A stretch of 64,000 bases of DNA from Burkholderiales bacterium RIFCSPHIGHO2_01_FULL_63_240. Lineage in GTDB: Bacteria; Pseudomonadota; Gammaproteobacteria; Burkholderiales; Burkholderiaceae_C. The stretch is taken from positions 62,001 through 126,000 of the forward strand of contig MERU01000006.1 of NCBI GenBank assembly GCA_001770725.1, given 5' to 3'. The position numbers and the translations under genes are program-made. Under the pieces are notes generated by a model. The model did no database searches. It had not been told where the DNA came from and saw only the letters and a list, made by a program, of their open reading frames with translations. The number at the start of each line of letters is the position of its first letter. Position 1 is the first letter of the stretch. Shown here piece after piece: positions 19,927-28,709 of the stretch.

Positions 19927-20012
19927 CGTTGCGGGCCTCCTGACCCGTCAGGCAAATGAAGACACCACCCCATGGTGGCACGGTTGACATGTGCGGATGC
20001 TGCCGCAGGCTT

Positions 20013-20975
20013 TCAAGCCAATGAAGCGGGCAGGGGGCAGCTTTGCAGAAATTCACGCGTGGCCACGCGTTTGCCGCCCGGGCGTTGCAGGGTGTGCAAG
20101 GCCAGGGCCTGCTCACCACAGGCCACCACGAGGGTGTCGCCCTGGGCGTGCAGCACCTCGCCGGGCGAGCCGCTGGCCGGCACCACGCTGGCGCGCCACA
20201 GCTTGACCACCTCGGCGCCCTTGTCGGTGGGCAGCGTGAAGGTGCAGCCCGGGAAGGGGTCGAAGGCACGCACGCGGCGCTCGATCGCGGCCGCCGGCTG
20301 CGACCAGTCGATGGCGGCTTCGGCCTTCTCGATTTTGTGGGCGTAGTTCACGCCTTCGGTCGGCTGAGGTGTGCGCACCAGGGCGCCGGCCTGGGCCAGC
20401 GCCGCCACGATGAGTCGGCCGCCCAGCGCAGCCAGGCGGTCATGCAGCACCGCGGTGGTGTCGCCCTCGCGGATGGGCTCGGCGCCGATCAGCAGCATGT
20501 CGCCCGTGTCCAGGCCCGCGTCCATCTGCATGATGGTGATGCCCGTCTCGGCGTCACCGGCCTCGATGGCGCGGTGGATGGGCGCCGCCCCGCGCCAGCG
20601 CGGCAGCAGCGAGCCGTGGATGTTCAGGCAGCCCAGGCGCGGCAGGTCCAGCGTCCACTGCGGCAGGATCAGGCCGTAGGCGGCCACCACCATCACGTCG
20701 GGCTGCGCGGCCAGCAGGGCGTCGCGCGCGGCGGCGGCCTCATCCGGGTACTTGCCATCGAGCCGCAGGCTGTGCGGCTGCGCCACCGGCAGGCCATGCT
20801 GCTGCGCGAGCTGCTTGACGGGCGAGGCCTGCAGCTTCATGCCGCGCCCGGCGGGGCGGTCGGGCTGGGTCAGCACCAGGGGCACGGTGTGGCCCGCCGC
20901 CAGGATGGCGTCGAGCGCCACGGCGGCGAATTCGGGCGTGCCGGCGAAGGCCACGCGCAGCGGGGTGGTGGTCAT
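20013..20975 (-). CDS. fmt: Methionyl-tRNA formyltransferase
   Basis: This 320-residue enzyme formylates initiator Met-tRNA using 10-formyl-tetrahydrofolate. The N-terminus [19 protein letters not shown], the catalytic Asn/His in [17 protein letters not shown] and the catalytic Asp in [12 protein letters not shown] are all present. A C-terminal tRNA-binding domain follows. It begins 10 nt after the def stop, the usual def-fmt operon, with htpX behind. Confidence 0.96.
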   Translation of the reverse strand: MTTTPLRVAFAGTPEFAAVALDAILAAGHTVPLVLTQPDRPAGRGMKLQASPVKQLAQQHGLPVAQPHSLRLDGKYPDEAAAARDALLAAQPDVMVVAAYGLILPQWTLDLPRLGCLNIHGSLLPRWRGAAPIHRAIEAGDAETGITIMQMDAGLDTGDMLLIGAEPIREGDTTAVLHDRLAALGGRLIVAALAQAGALVRTPQPTEGVNYAHKIEKAEAAIDWSQPAAAIERRVRAFDPFPGCTFTLPTDKGAEVVKLWRASVVPASGSPGEVLHAQGDTLVVACGEQALALHTLQRPGGKRVATREFLQSCPLPASLA

Positions 20976-20985
20976 CGGCGTGGCG

Positions 20986-21492
20986 TCACTCGTCGTCGCG
21001 GGCGCGCTTGACCAGCTTGGTCTTGATGCGGTTGCGCTTGAGCGGCGAGAGGTATTCCACGAAGACCTTGCCCAGCAGGTGGTCGAGCTCGTGCTGCACG
21101 CACACGGCCAGCAGCTCGTCGCCTTCGAATTCGTAGGTCTGGCCGTTGCGGTCGAGGGCGCGCACCTTCACGCGGGCGTGGCGGTCGACCTTGTCGTAGA
21201 TGGTGGGCACCGACAGGCAGCCTTCTTCCCAGACGATCATCTCGTCGCTGGCCCAGGTGATCTCGGGGTTGATCAGCACGCGCGGCTCGTTGCGCTCTTC
21301 GCTGGTGTCGATGACGACCACGCGCACGTGGCGGTCGACCTGCGTGGCGGCCAGGCCCACGCCCTTGGCGTCGTACATGGTTTCCAGCATGTCGTCGACC
21401 AGCTGTTTGATGGTGTCGTCGACTTCGGCCACGGGTTTGGCAACCGTGTGCAGGCGCGGATCGGGGTAGCGGAGGATGGGCAGCAGGGCCAT
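20986..21492 (-). CDS. def: Peptide deformylase
   Basis: This 168-residue metalloenzyme removes the formyl group from nascent proteins. All three family motifs are intact: [15 protein letters not shown] (metal-ligand Cys) and HELDHL (metal-ligand His residues and catalytic Glu). The start was placed at the ATG giving [14 protein letters not shown]. The open frame extends further upstream, but those residues do not resemble the family. It is divergent from the LysM gene, with a 228-bp gap that must hold both promoters. Confidence 0.95.
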   Translation of the reverse strand: MALLPILRYPDPRLHTVAKPVAEVDDTIKQLVDDMLETMYDAKGVGLAATQVDRHVRVVVIDTSEERNEPRVLINPEITWASDEMIVWEEGCLSVPTIYDKVDRHARVKVRALDRNGQTYEFEGDELLAVCVQHELDHLLGKVFVEYLSPLKRNRIKTKLVKRARDDE

Positions 21493-21720
21493 GAAAAAGG
21501 GTTCGTCCAGAGGAGGGAAGGCCCGGAGGCCAATGTGGGAGCAGCGCAACGAGGGCGTCGCCGAAGGGCGCGCCACCCGGGGTAACACGGCGCAATTTCC
21601 ATTGCGACCGTGCGACTTTTGCGGGCAGAATCCTTCGATCCAGGGGTGGATTTTGCCGAATCCCGAGCCCCACTGTCCACGTCAAGGCCGAATTCAAGGC
21701 TGTCCATGGAGGCTGTTTCG

Positions 21721-22902
21721 ATGTCCCAGCGTTCGCTGTCCCCGCGTTTGTCCATTCGCCGCGAGACGTTCGCACCGCTGGCCGCGGCCGCCGCCCTGTG
21801 CCTTGGCGTGTTGACCCACACCGCTTCGGCCGAGCCCAACTTCCCCATCACGGCCAAGCAGAAGGCCACCGCCCAGCAGGTCGCCGAAGCCGGCGTGCCG
21901 CTGTCCGAGCTCTCGCCCAACGCCCCAGACAGCCACACCGTCAAGCGCGGCGACACCCTGTGGGGCATCTCGGGCCTGTTCCTGAAGTCACCCTGGCGCT
22001 GGCCCGAGCTGTGGGGCATGAACCTGCAGCAGATCCGCAACCCGCACCTCATCTTCCCCGGCCAGGTGCTCTACCTGGACAAGAGCAACGGCCGTGCCCG
22101 CCTGCGCCTGGGGCAGCCCGTCAGCGGCGACGCCAAGCTCTCGCCACGCGTGCGCGAAGGCAGCCTCGACGACGCCATCGCCACGGTGCCCATCCACCTG
22201 CTCGAGCCTTTCTTCAACGAAGCGGTCATCTTCGAGTCTTCCGACGAACTGCTGACCGCGCCCCGCGTGGTCGCCACCCAGGAAGGCCGCGTCATGCTGG
22301 GTCGGGGCGAAACCGCCTACGTCCGCGGCAACCTCGAAGGCCGCCGCGACTGGCGTCTGTTCCGCCAGCCCAAGCCGCTGCGCGACCCGAGCACCCGCGA
22401 GGTCCTGGGTTACGAAGCCGCTTACGTGGGCACCATGACGCTGACCCGCGAAGGCGCCGAGGGCACGGGCGCCGACGGCAAGCCGCTGGTCATCCCGTCC
22501 ACCTTCACCGTCACCAGCATCCGCCAGGAAGCCGGCACGGGTGACCGCCTGGCCCCTGTGCCGCCACGCGAGTTCGACAACATCGCGCCGCACGCCCCGA
22601 AGGACCCGGTGGGTGGCCAGATCGTGTCCATCTATGGCGACGCCCTGACCGCCGGCCAGAACCAGATCGTGGCGCTCAACCGCGGCAGCCGCGACGGCCT
22701 GGACCGGGGCACCGTGCTGGCCCTGTGGCGCGATGGCGCCACCGTGCGCGACACCACCACCGAGAGCAAGGAGCTCATCAAGCTGCCCGACGAGCGCCAT
22801 GGCCTGTTGTTCGTCTTCCGGGTGTTCGAGCGCATGTCCTACGCCCTGATCCTGAACGTGCAGGAGCCGGTCAAGGCAGGTGACCGCTTCACCCAGCCCT
22901 GA
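21721..22902 (+). CDS. LysM-domain exported protein upstream of dprA
   Basis: This 393-residue protein has a signal peptide (hydrophobic core LAAAAALCLGVL, cut near TASA). It has one LysM peptidoglycan-binding domain at about 60-115 (HTVKRGDTLWGISGLFL, MNLQQIRNPHLIFPGQVLYL). The rest is a conserved C-terminal region of unknown fold. GGAGG (21708-21712) lies 8 nt before ATG 21721. An in-frame ATG at 21706 is possible but overlaps this site. Proteins of this kind commonly sit between def and dprA in Burkholderiales, and a role at the cell wall is inferred. A terminator follows. Confidence 0.85.
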   Translation: MSQRSLSPRLSIRRETFAPLAAAAALCLGVLTHTASAEPNFPITAKQKATAQQVAEAGVPLSELSPNAPDSHTVKRGDTLWGISGLFLKSPWRWPELWGMNLQQIRNPHLIFPGQVLYLDKSNGRARLRLGQPVSGDAKLSPRVREGSLDDAIATVPIHLLEPFFNEAVIFESSDELLTAPRVVATQEGRVMLGRGETAYVRGNLEGRRDWRLFRQPKPLRDPSTREVLGYEAAYVGTMTLTREGAEGTGADGKPLVIPSTFTVTSIRQEAGTGDRLAPVPPREFDNIAPHAPKDPVGGQIVSIYGDALTAGQNQIVALNRGSRDGLDRGTVLALWRDGATVRDTTTESKELIKLPDERHGLLFVFRVFERMSYALILNVQEPVKAGDRFTQP

Positions 22903-22954
22903 CCGCCTGCCACGCACCTGCCCCGGGTGCGGCGCTTGAAGTTGGAGGCCGCCC

Positions 22955-22990
22955 CGGTGTCCGCCCGGACACCGCCGGGCGCTTTTTTTT
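22955..22990 (+). terminator. Intrinsic terminator after the LysM gene
   Basis: CGGTGTCC (22955-22962) and GGACACCG (22967-22974) form a perfect stem around GCCC. A short GC-rich stretch follows, then eight T at 22983-22990. It lies about 50 nt after the LysM stop and just before dprA, so dprA probably has its own promoter or relies on read-through. Confidence 0.75.
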
Positions 22991-23001
22991 GATCCTCCGA
23001 C

Positions 23002-24177
23002 GTGTCTCCCGATTTCGATGAACTGGGCGCCTGGTTGCGCCTGCTGTTGGTGCCCGGCCTGGGGCCTGCACCGGCGCGCCGCCTGCTGGCGGCCTTTGGT
23101 TCGCCCCAGGCGGTGTTCGCCGCCCAGCCCGATGCCGTGCGCGCGGTGCTGCCGCGTTTCGCCCCCGATGCGCTGCAGGCGGACACGGGCTGGCAGCCTG
23201 AACTCGAGCGCACCTGGGCCTGGTTGCAATCCGCTCAAGCCGAGGCGCCTCGGGCCGTGCTCACCCTGGCCGATGCGGCCTACCCCGCGCCCCTGCTCGA
23301 AGCGGTCGACCCGCCCCTGGTGCTCTTCGCCGAGGGCGACCTGAACCGCTGGCGTCGCCCGGCGGTGGCCATCGTCGGCAGCCGCAACCCCACGGTGCAG
23401 GGTGCCGAGAACGCCGAGGCCTTCGCCCGCGCACTCAGCGAGGCCGGCGTGGTGGTCGTGTCGGGCCTGGCGCGTGGGGTCGATGCCGCCGCGCACGACG
23501 GCGCCCTGCAACCCATCGAGTCCGGCGACATGCCCGCGGCTGGCGGCACCATCGCCGTGCTGGGCACGGGCTTGAACGAGGTCTACCCCAAGGGGCACAA
23601 GCCCCTGGCTCGCCGCGTGGCCCGCAACGGCCTGGTGCTGTCGGAGTTCACGCTGCACACGCCGCCGCTGCCCGCCAACTTCCCGCGCCGCAACCGCATC
23701 GTGGCGGCGCTGTCGCGAGGCACGCTGGTGGTCGAGGCGGCGGTGCAGTCGGGCTCGCTCATCACGGCCCGGCTGGCCAACGAGATGGGGCGCGAGGTGC
23801 TGGCCATCCCGGGCTCCATCCACTCGCCGCAATCGAAGGGCTGCCACGCGCTCATCAAGCAGGGCGCCAAGCTGGTCGAGACCGCGCAGGACGTGCTCGA
23901 AGAGCTGCGCCTGGGGACGGCGATGGCGGGCGATGCGCCTGCGGCACCTGCCGTGACGGCCCTGTCGCCCGATGGCGAGGCGCTGTCCGATGCTCAGGCC
24001 GGCGATGAAGACCCCGTCCTGCGCGCCATGGGCCACGACCCAGTCGGGCAGGACGCCCTGTCGGCGCGCACCGGCCTGGGTCCCGCCGAGCTGGGCGCAC
24101 GCCTGCTGGAACTTGAACTCATGGGGCAGGTGGCGCGCCTGCCTGGGGCCTTGTTCCAGCGCCTGGCGCGCGCTTGA
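23002..24177 (+). CDS. dprA: DNA processing protein DprA
   Basis: This 391-residue protein loads RecA on incoming single-stranded DNA during natural transformation. The Rossmann-like core shows GSRNPT, SGLARGVDAAAH, GTGLNEVYPKGH, FPRRNRIVAALS and SGSLITARLANEMGREV. A C-terminal winged-helix-like segment (about 330-390) ends it. The start is GTG at 23002 with no strong Shine-Dalgarno. The retained gene is consistent with natural competence, which also depends on type IV pilus machinery, though MSHA pili are not normally the DNA-uptake pili. Confidence 0.93.
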   Translation: MSPDFDELGAWLRLLLVPGLGPAPARRLLAAFGSPQAVFAAQPDAVRAVLPRFAPDALQADTGWQPELERTWAWLQSAQAEAPRAVLTLADAAYPAPLLEAVDPPLVLFAEGDLNRWRRPAVAIVGSRNPTVQGAENAEAFARALSEAGVVVVSGLARGVDAAAHDGALQPIESGDMPAAGGTIAVLGTGLNEVYPKGHKPLARRVARNGLVLSEFTLHTPPLPANFPRRNRIVAALSRGTLVVEAAVQSGSLITARLANEMGREVLAIPGSIHSPQSKGCHALIKQGAKLVETAQDVLEELRLGTAMAGDAPAAPAVTALSPDGEALSDAQAGDEDPVLRAMGHDPVGQDALSARTGLGPAELGARLLELELMGQVARLPGALFQRLARA

Positions 24178-24198
24178 GGCGGCGGAGCCCACAGGGGC

Positions 24199-25524
24199 TC
24201 AAAGCCCCAGGTTCACGAACAACAGGTCCGAGAACTGCTTGTACAGCCAGTCGACCACCGGGCGCTTGGGCGCCTGGGATTGCTCGAAAGCCCGCATCGG
24301 CGTGCCTTGCCCGTCCAGCAGGTTGTCGACGAAAGACGTCACGCCGTCGATCCCCTGCTCCGGGATGCCGGTGTGATCGAAGGTGAACATGGTCGTGGAA
24401 TGCGAATGGAACACCGATGGCCTGGCGTGGGGGATGTAGTAGCCCACATTGGGTCGGGTCTGCAGGGTGCTCAGCCACGGCCCCAGTTCCTGCTGCCATT
24501 TGTTCAGGCGGATCGCGTTGCGAGCCTGGATGCTGGTTTCCTTGCCGATTTCCGGGAAGAACTTGTCGTACGAGTACGCGGCGAAGACGACGTCCGTTTG
24601 CAGCAAGGTGTGGCCCATGCGGTCTTGCGGGAACACGCTGGCCAGGGCCGTGTTGAGCGAGCCCAGGTTGTCCGGGTTGCCCAGCCCCGGGTACTGCGCC
24701 ATCAGGCGGGTCACGATCCCCTTGGGGCCGTCCAGCCCCCAGGCGCCGCGGATGCGGGTGTGCAGGGGCAGTGAAGGTTGCTGCTCGGGCGAGCCCCCGC
24801 GGTCGGCTTCGAACAAGGGGCCCGAGTCGGCCAGCATGGCGGACTTGACGGGCCGGATCGCGTTGCGGAAGTCGGCGTAGTGCGCGTTCACGCCGATGGC
24901 CCCGGCAGAAAAGCCGTACATCAGCAGGTGGGCCGGGCGGGGCATGTTGGCCGCGATCCACTTCGCGACCTCCTGCGAGTTGACGTCGCCTCGGTGGAAA
25001 TAGGTCAGCGGCTTGGCCGGGTCGGCGTCTGCGTACACGTTGACCTGGTTGCCGGTGTAGACGTCACCGGTGCACTGGGGCATGTACACGATGTTCCAGC
25101 TTTGCGTCTGAACCTTGCTGGCGCTCATGCGGGCCGCGAAAGGGGTCAGGCCCAAGGCGCCCTGGTTGATCACGGCGAAGGGCGATCCCGAGGTGTTCGG
25201 CAGGTTCGACAGCAGGCCGGACATGTAGTTGGTGGCGATGCCGTTGGAATTGCTGCCGCCGAAGAAGCTGCCTTTCCAGAGGCAGGCGTTCTGGTCGAAG
25301 CAAGCCCCTCCGCCCTCCATGATGACGATGGTCTTGGTGGTGAAGGGGGTGCGGTTGACGAAGAACCGATAAGGGCTGCCGTTGCCACACGAGGCGCCGC
25401 TGGCCACCGGCAGGTCGACCCGGTTCCAGGTGAAGTAAGTGCCCGCTTGCGATGCCAGGGATGCGGTCAGGAGTGCCCCCGTCAGCGCGAGCCTGCGCCA
25501 GTTTGATGCGATGTGATGGTTCAT
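24199..25524 (-). CDS. Pectinacetylesterase-family secreted hydrolase, paralog 1
   Basis: This 441-residue exported protein has a signal peptide (hydrophobic core LALTGALLTASLASQA). Family signs are GGGACFDQNACLW, the Ser nucleophile region MYGFSAGAIGVNAHY near residue 206, and a late His in HSTTMFTFDHTG. Pectinacetylesterase/Notum-type enzymes are alpha/beta-hydrolase relatives that remove acetyl or acyl esters. The true substrate here is unknown. GGAGG lies upstream of the ATG. It is divergent from a TetR regulator, and an inverted repeat (25539-25554) lies 15 bp before its start. A second paralog lies at 37948. Confidence 0.8.
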   Translation of the reverse strand: MNHHIASNWRRLALTGALLTASLASQAGTYFTWNRVDLPVASGASCGNGSPYRFFVNRTPFTTKTIVIMEGGGACFDQNACLWKGSFFGGSNSNGIATNYMSGLLSNLPNTSGSPFAVINQGALGLTPFAARMSASKVQTQSWNIVYMPQCTGDVYTGNQVNVYADADPAKPLTYFHRGDVNSQEVAKWIAANMPRPAHLLMYGFSAGAIGVNAHYADFRNAIRPVKSAMLADSGPLFEADRGGSPEQQPSLPLHTRIRGAWGLDGPKGIVTRLMAQYPGLGNPDNLGSLNTALASVFPQDRMGHTLLQTDVVFAAYSYDKFFPEIGKETSIQARNAIRLNKWQQELGPWLSTLQTRPNVGYYIPHARPSVFHSHSTTMFTFDHTGIPEQGIDGVTSFVDNLLDGQGTPMRAFEQSQAPKRPVVDWLYKQFSDLLFVNLGL

Positions 25525-25538
25525 GCCGATCCTCCGTT

Positions 25539-25554
25539 AACTACAGGTGTAGTT
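25539..25554. promoter_or_regulatory. Inverted repeat, likely TetR operator
   Basis: AACTACA (25539-25545), GG, TGTAGTT (25548-25554) are perfect 7-bp arms. They lie in the 156-bp gap between the esterase (minus strand) and the TetR gene (plus strand), just upstream of the esterase Shine-Dalgarno. This is the usual place and form for the operator of a divergent TetR repressor. The assignment is inferred. Confidence 0.6.
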
Positions 25555-25680
25555 GATTCTGGCGAATGAAGGCGTTTGGTCGATGCGGGGAAACCAGGTT
25601 GTTGGCATGCCGGGCCCCCTGTCGGAGACAATGCGGGCCTGCCGGCTCGCGCGGCCTCAGCCCGCCCACACCCCGCCACC

Positions 25681-26250
25681 GTGAGTTCAGAACGCAAGAA
25701 CACCATCGCCGACGCCGCTTTGTCGCTGTTGTCCACCCGCGGGGCCCGGGGCCTGACCCACCGCGCCGTTGACGCCCTGGCGGGGTTGCCCGCGGGCTCG
25801 ACCTCGTCGTGTTGTCGCAGCAGGTTGGACCTGTTGACCCTGGCCCTGCATCGCCACGCGTCGCGCAACCTGCAGGACCTTCAGGCCGATGCGTCGAGGC
25901 TGGCGGCGCAGGAGCCATCCCTGGACCGGTTCATCGACTCGCTTGCCGAGCGCATCGAAGACTGGACATCCCCGGCCAAACGCGATCGGGTGGTGGCGCA
26001 GATCGAGATCTTCCTCATTGCTTCTCGTGAGCCTTCTCTGGAGTTGGTGGTCAGGCAGGTCCACCAGGGCTTTGTCGATGCCACGACGGCCGCGTTGGCT
26101 CGACTGGGCATTGGCTCGCCAGAAGAGGTGGCCATCGGGCTGATCGCCACGGTGGACGGCATCCTGTTCGGGCAGGTGGTCAACAGCCACCTGCGGCCTG
26201 ATCGCCAGGCCTGCCGCGCCATCCTGATGCGCGCGGTTCGGGTCGACTGA
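25681..26250 (+). CDS. TetR-family transcriptional regulator next to the esterase
   Basis: This 189-residue regulator starts with GTG (VSSERKNTIADAAL). A TetR N-terminal helix-turn-helix occupies about 8-55 (LLSTRGARGLTHRAVDALAG), though part of the recognition-helix region (STSSCCRSRLDLL) departs from the usual YxHFxSK pattern. The ligand-binding half is helical. No clear Shine-Dalgarno is seen. Extending the frame upstream to 25576 gives a non-family sequence, so GTG 25681 is preferred. It probably controls the divergent esterase and itself through the inverted repeat at 25539. Confidence 0.75.
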   Translation: MSSERKNTIADAALSLLSTRGARGLTHRAVDALAGLPAGSTSSCCRSRLDLLTLALHRHASRNLQDLQADASRLAAQEPSLDRFIDSLAERIEDWTSPAKRDRVVAQIEIFLIASREPSLELVVRQVHQGFVDATTAALARLGIGSPEEVAIGLIATVDGILFGQVVNSHLRPDRQACRAILMRAVRVD

Positions 26251-26289
26251 GGCGGCTGCGTTGGTCGCCATCGGTGGTAAAACCGCCAG

Positions 26290-26973
26290 GTGACCACGCT
26301 GAAGAACCTGGGCCTGGCGCCCTACGAACCCACCATGCGTGCGATGCAGGATTTCACCGAGCAGCGCACCGACGACACCCCTGACGAGATCTGGGTCTGC
26401 CAGCACCCGCCGGTCTTCACGCAGGGCCTGGCCGGCAAGGCCGAGCACGTGCTGCTCAACCCGCCCGGGCCGGGCCACATCCCCGTGGTGCAGACCAACC
26501 GGGGCGGGCAGGTGACGTACCACGGGCCAGGCCAGGTGGTGGCCTACCCGCTGCTCGATTTGCGCCGGCGCGGCTACTTTGTCAAGGAATACGTCTACCG
26601 CGTGGAGCAGGCGGTGCTGCGCACCTTGCAGGACCTGGGCGTGACCGGCCACCGCGTGGCGGGCGCCCCCGGCATCTACGTGCGACTGGACGACCCGTTC
26701 GCGCACGCCGCGCTCACGGGCCCCGCCGACCCTTCAGACCCGTTCCGGGGCCTGGGCAAGGTGGCCGCCATCGGCATCAAGGTCACGCGCCATTGCACTT
26801 ACCACGGTGTTGCGCTGAACGTGGACATGGACCTGGCGCCGTATGGCCGCATCAACCCCTGCGGCTACAACGGCCTGAAAACGGTGGACCTGGCCAGCCT
26901 GGGTGTGCAGGTGGGCTGGGACGAGGCCGCGGCGCGCCTCGTGCATCACCTGGACGTGCAACTGGCGCCCTGA
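26290..26973 (+). CDS. lipB: Octanoyltransferase LipB
   Basis: This 227-residue enzyme transfers octanoate from acyl carrier protein to lipoyl domains. Motifs include [12 protein letters not shown], the catalytic Lys region [18 protein letters not shown], and the catalytic Cys in NPCGYNGL. The start is GTG at 26290 ([14 protein letters not shown]), which aligns with family N-termini. LipA, the next step in the pathway, follows 62 nt downstream but is disrupted. Confidence 0.94.
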   Translation: MTTLKNLGLAPYEPTMRAMQDFTEQRTDDTPDEIWVCQHPPVFTQGLAGKAEHVLLNPPGPGHIPVVQTNRGGQVTYHGPGQVVAYPLLDLRRRGYFVKEYVYRVEQAVLRTLQDLGVTGHRVAGAPGIYVRLDDPFAHAALTGPADPSDPFRGLGKVAAIGIKVTRHCTYHGVALNVDMDLAPYGRINPCGYNGLKTVDLASLGVQVGWDEAAARLVHHLDVQLAP

Positions 26974-27035
26974 GCCCAGGGCGTTGCGGCCGGCCACATG
27001 GCGTCTGCCGGGCCGATGGGCTACAGTTTCGGGAT

Positions 27036-28065
27036 ATGTCCGAGTCCACCACGTCCCCTTCGACCCCGGCCGCGCCACAAGCGCCTGCCACCGGGGCGGC
27101 CGCTGCCTCCGCACCCGTGAGCGCATCGCCTTCCAGCGCATCCCCCACCGCCTACAACCCTTCCGCCAAGCAGAAGGCCCAGGCCAAGACCGCGCGCATC
27201 CCCATCAAGATCGTGCCGGCCGGCGAGCACGCGCTTCTACGAGATCAAGAACATCCTGCGCGAGCACAAGCTGCACACGGTGTGCGAAGAGGCCTCGTGC
27301 CCCAACATCGGTGAATGCTTCGGCCACGGCACGGCCACGTTCATGATCATGGGCGACAAGTGCACGCGCCGCTGCCCCTTCTGCGACGTGGGCCACGGCC
27401 GCCCCGACCCGCTGGACGTCAACGAGCCGGCCAACCTGGCCAAGACGATTGCGGCGCTCAAGCTCAAGTACGTGGTCATCACCTCGGTGGACCGCGACGA
27501 CCTGCGCGACGGCGGCGCCGGCCACTTCGTCGAGTGCATCAAGCAGGTTCGCGAGCAGTCGCCGGCCACGCGCATCGAGATCCTGGTGCCCGACTTCCGC
27601 GGCCGCGACGAGCGCGCTCTCGAGATCCTCAAGGCCGCGCCGCCCGACGTGATGAACCACAACCTGGAGACCGCGCCGCGCCTGTACAAGGAAGCGCGCC
27701 CGGGTTCGGACTACCAGTTCAGCCTGAACCTGCTCAAGAAGTTCAAGGCCCTGCACCCCGACGTGCCGACCAAGAGCGGCATCATGGTCGGCCTGGGCGA
27801 GACCGACGAAGAGGTTTACCAAGTGATGCGCGACATGCGCGAGCACGGCATCGACATGATCACCATCGGCCAGTACCTGGCGCCTTCAGGCCACCACCTG
27901 CCGGTGCGCCGCTACGTGCACCCGGACACCTTCAAGGCGTTCGAGGAAGAGGCCAAGCGCCTGGGCTTCACGCATGCGGCGGTGGGGGCGATGGTCAGGT
28001 CCTCGTACCACGCAGACCAGCAGGCGATGCAGGCCGGTGTGGCGGTCGATGGCCAGGCATGCTGA
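27036..28065 (+). pseudogene. lipA: Lipoyl synthase LipA, with internal deletion and frameshift
   Basis: The gene opens at ATG 27036 (MSESTTSPSTPAAP...) and runs to [12 protein letters not shown] at about 27218. The frame then breaks: the continuation [17 protein letters not shown] is read one register away from 27232 to the stop at 28063-28065. Family members have about 20 residues (around KKPxWIRVKAGSP) between these two parts. Only 16 nt remain here, so about 44 nt are missing. The downstream part is otherwise complete: the auxiliary cluster motif [12 protein letters not shown], the radical-SAM motif CTRRCPFC, and an intact C-terminus. Without frameshifting, no full-length LipA can be made. 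A start inside the second frame (GTG 27280) would lose the N-terminal domain. Sequencing or assembly error remains possible. Confidence 0.8.
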
Positions 28066-28076
28066 CACGATCTGCC

Positions 28077-28355
28077 ATGCGTCGCTGGCTGGTCCTGATG
28101 GCCCTGTTCCTGGCCGCGTGGCAGGTCGTTGCGCCTGCGCAGGCAACCCCATCCATGATTCACCCCTGTTGCGACACCACGTGCGACCAGGCCATGCCCT
28201 GCGGCCTGGCCGGCTGCCAGGTGTGCGCTGACAGGGCGCTGGAGGCGACGCCGGCGCTCGCCTCCCTGGTGCCGGTTGCCGATGTTTGTCCGCTTGCAAG
28301 TCACTTCTTGGTTTGGCCCACACCCGTGGAGACCATCTGGAAGCCCCCAAGGTGA
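28077..28355 (+). CDS. Small exported Cys-rich protein of unknown function
   Basis: This 92-residue protein has a clear signal peptide (MRRWLVLMALFLAAWQVV, cut after AQA) and a compact cysteine cluster, HPCCDTTCDQAMPCGLAGC plus QVCAD. The tail is rather hydrophobic. An in-frame ATG at 28059 overlaps the lipA stop, but ATG 28077 gives a better signal peptide. The spacing of Cys and His suggests metal binding or disulfides in the periplasm. I do not recognise the family. A second, smaller Cys-rich secreted peptide follows 49 nt downstream. Confidence 0.6.
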   Translation: MRRWLVLMALFLAAWQVVAPAQATPSMIHPCCDTTCDQAMPCGLAGCQVCADRALEATPALASLVPVADVCPLASHFLVWPTPVETIWKPPR

Positions 28356-28404
28356 AAGTGCTGACGAGAAACAGCCTCTTCACATCCACTTTGGAGTTTT
28401 CAAC

Positions 28405-28536
28405 ATGAGCAAAAAACTGACGAAACTGTTCGCGGCATTCGGCCTGATGGGCCTGAGCGCTGCCGTCTGGGCCTCTGAGGCCTGTTGCGGCGACCTGGCT
28501 TGTTGCCTGGAGCGCCTGGCGTGCTGCCTGAACTGA
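28405..28536 (+). CDS. 43-residue secreted peptide with three Cys-Cys pairs
   Basis: GGAG lies 9 nt before ATG 28405. The product starts MSKKLTKLFAAFGLMGL, has a signal-peptide cleavage site after VWA (residue 23), and leaves a mature peptide of 20 residues. That peptide holds six cysteines as three adjacent pairs at 27-28, 33-34 and 40-41 (CC, four residues, CC, five residues, CC). The pattern suggests a tiny metal-binding or disulfide-rich periplasmic peptide. It has its own strong terminator 30 nt downstream. The family is not recognised. The signal peptide, ribosome site and terminator together make it a convincing gene. Confidence 0.7.
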   Translation: MSKKLTKLFAAFGLMGLSAAVWASEACCGDLACCLERLACCLN

Positions 28537-28566
28537 TGCGGCCTTGACCGCAGTGTGAGCACGAAG

Positions 28567-28596
28567 GGGTCACCCGGTAACGGGTGACCCTTTTTT
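28567..28596 (+). terminator. Strong intrinsic terminator after the Cys-pair peptide gene
   Basis: GGGTCACCCG (28567-28576) and CGGGTGACCC (28581-28590) form a perfect 10-bp stem with a GTAA loop, followed directly by six T (28591-28596). It ends the lipB/Cys-rich gene run before the hydrolase at 28710. Confidence 0.9.
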
Positions 28597-28709
28597 GTCT
28601 CCGGGGTTCTTGGGATGACGCCCCGGACTGGCGCGGCCTTCTGTGGCCTGCAGAACAGACGCCTTGCGCCCTGGCTGCGAGCATGCATCTCTTCACACAG
28701 GAGACAGAC

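Noticed and set aside
21988-24192. A 734-codon open frame opposite the LysM and dprA genes
   Set aside because: It is antisense to two well-supported genes and rich in Gly, Arg, His and Gln, typical of a GC shadow frame.
27280-28065. A complete shorter lipA starting at GTG 27280
   Set aside because: This would begin at the first cluster cysteine and lose the conserved N-terminal region, which is still present upstream in another frame. A broken gene is more likely.
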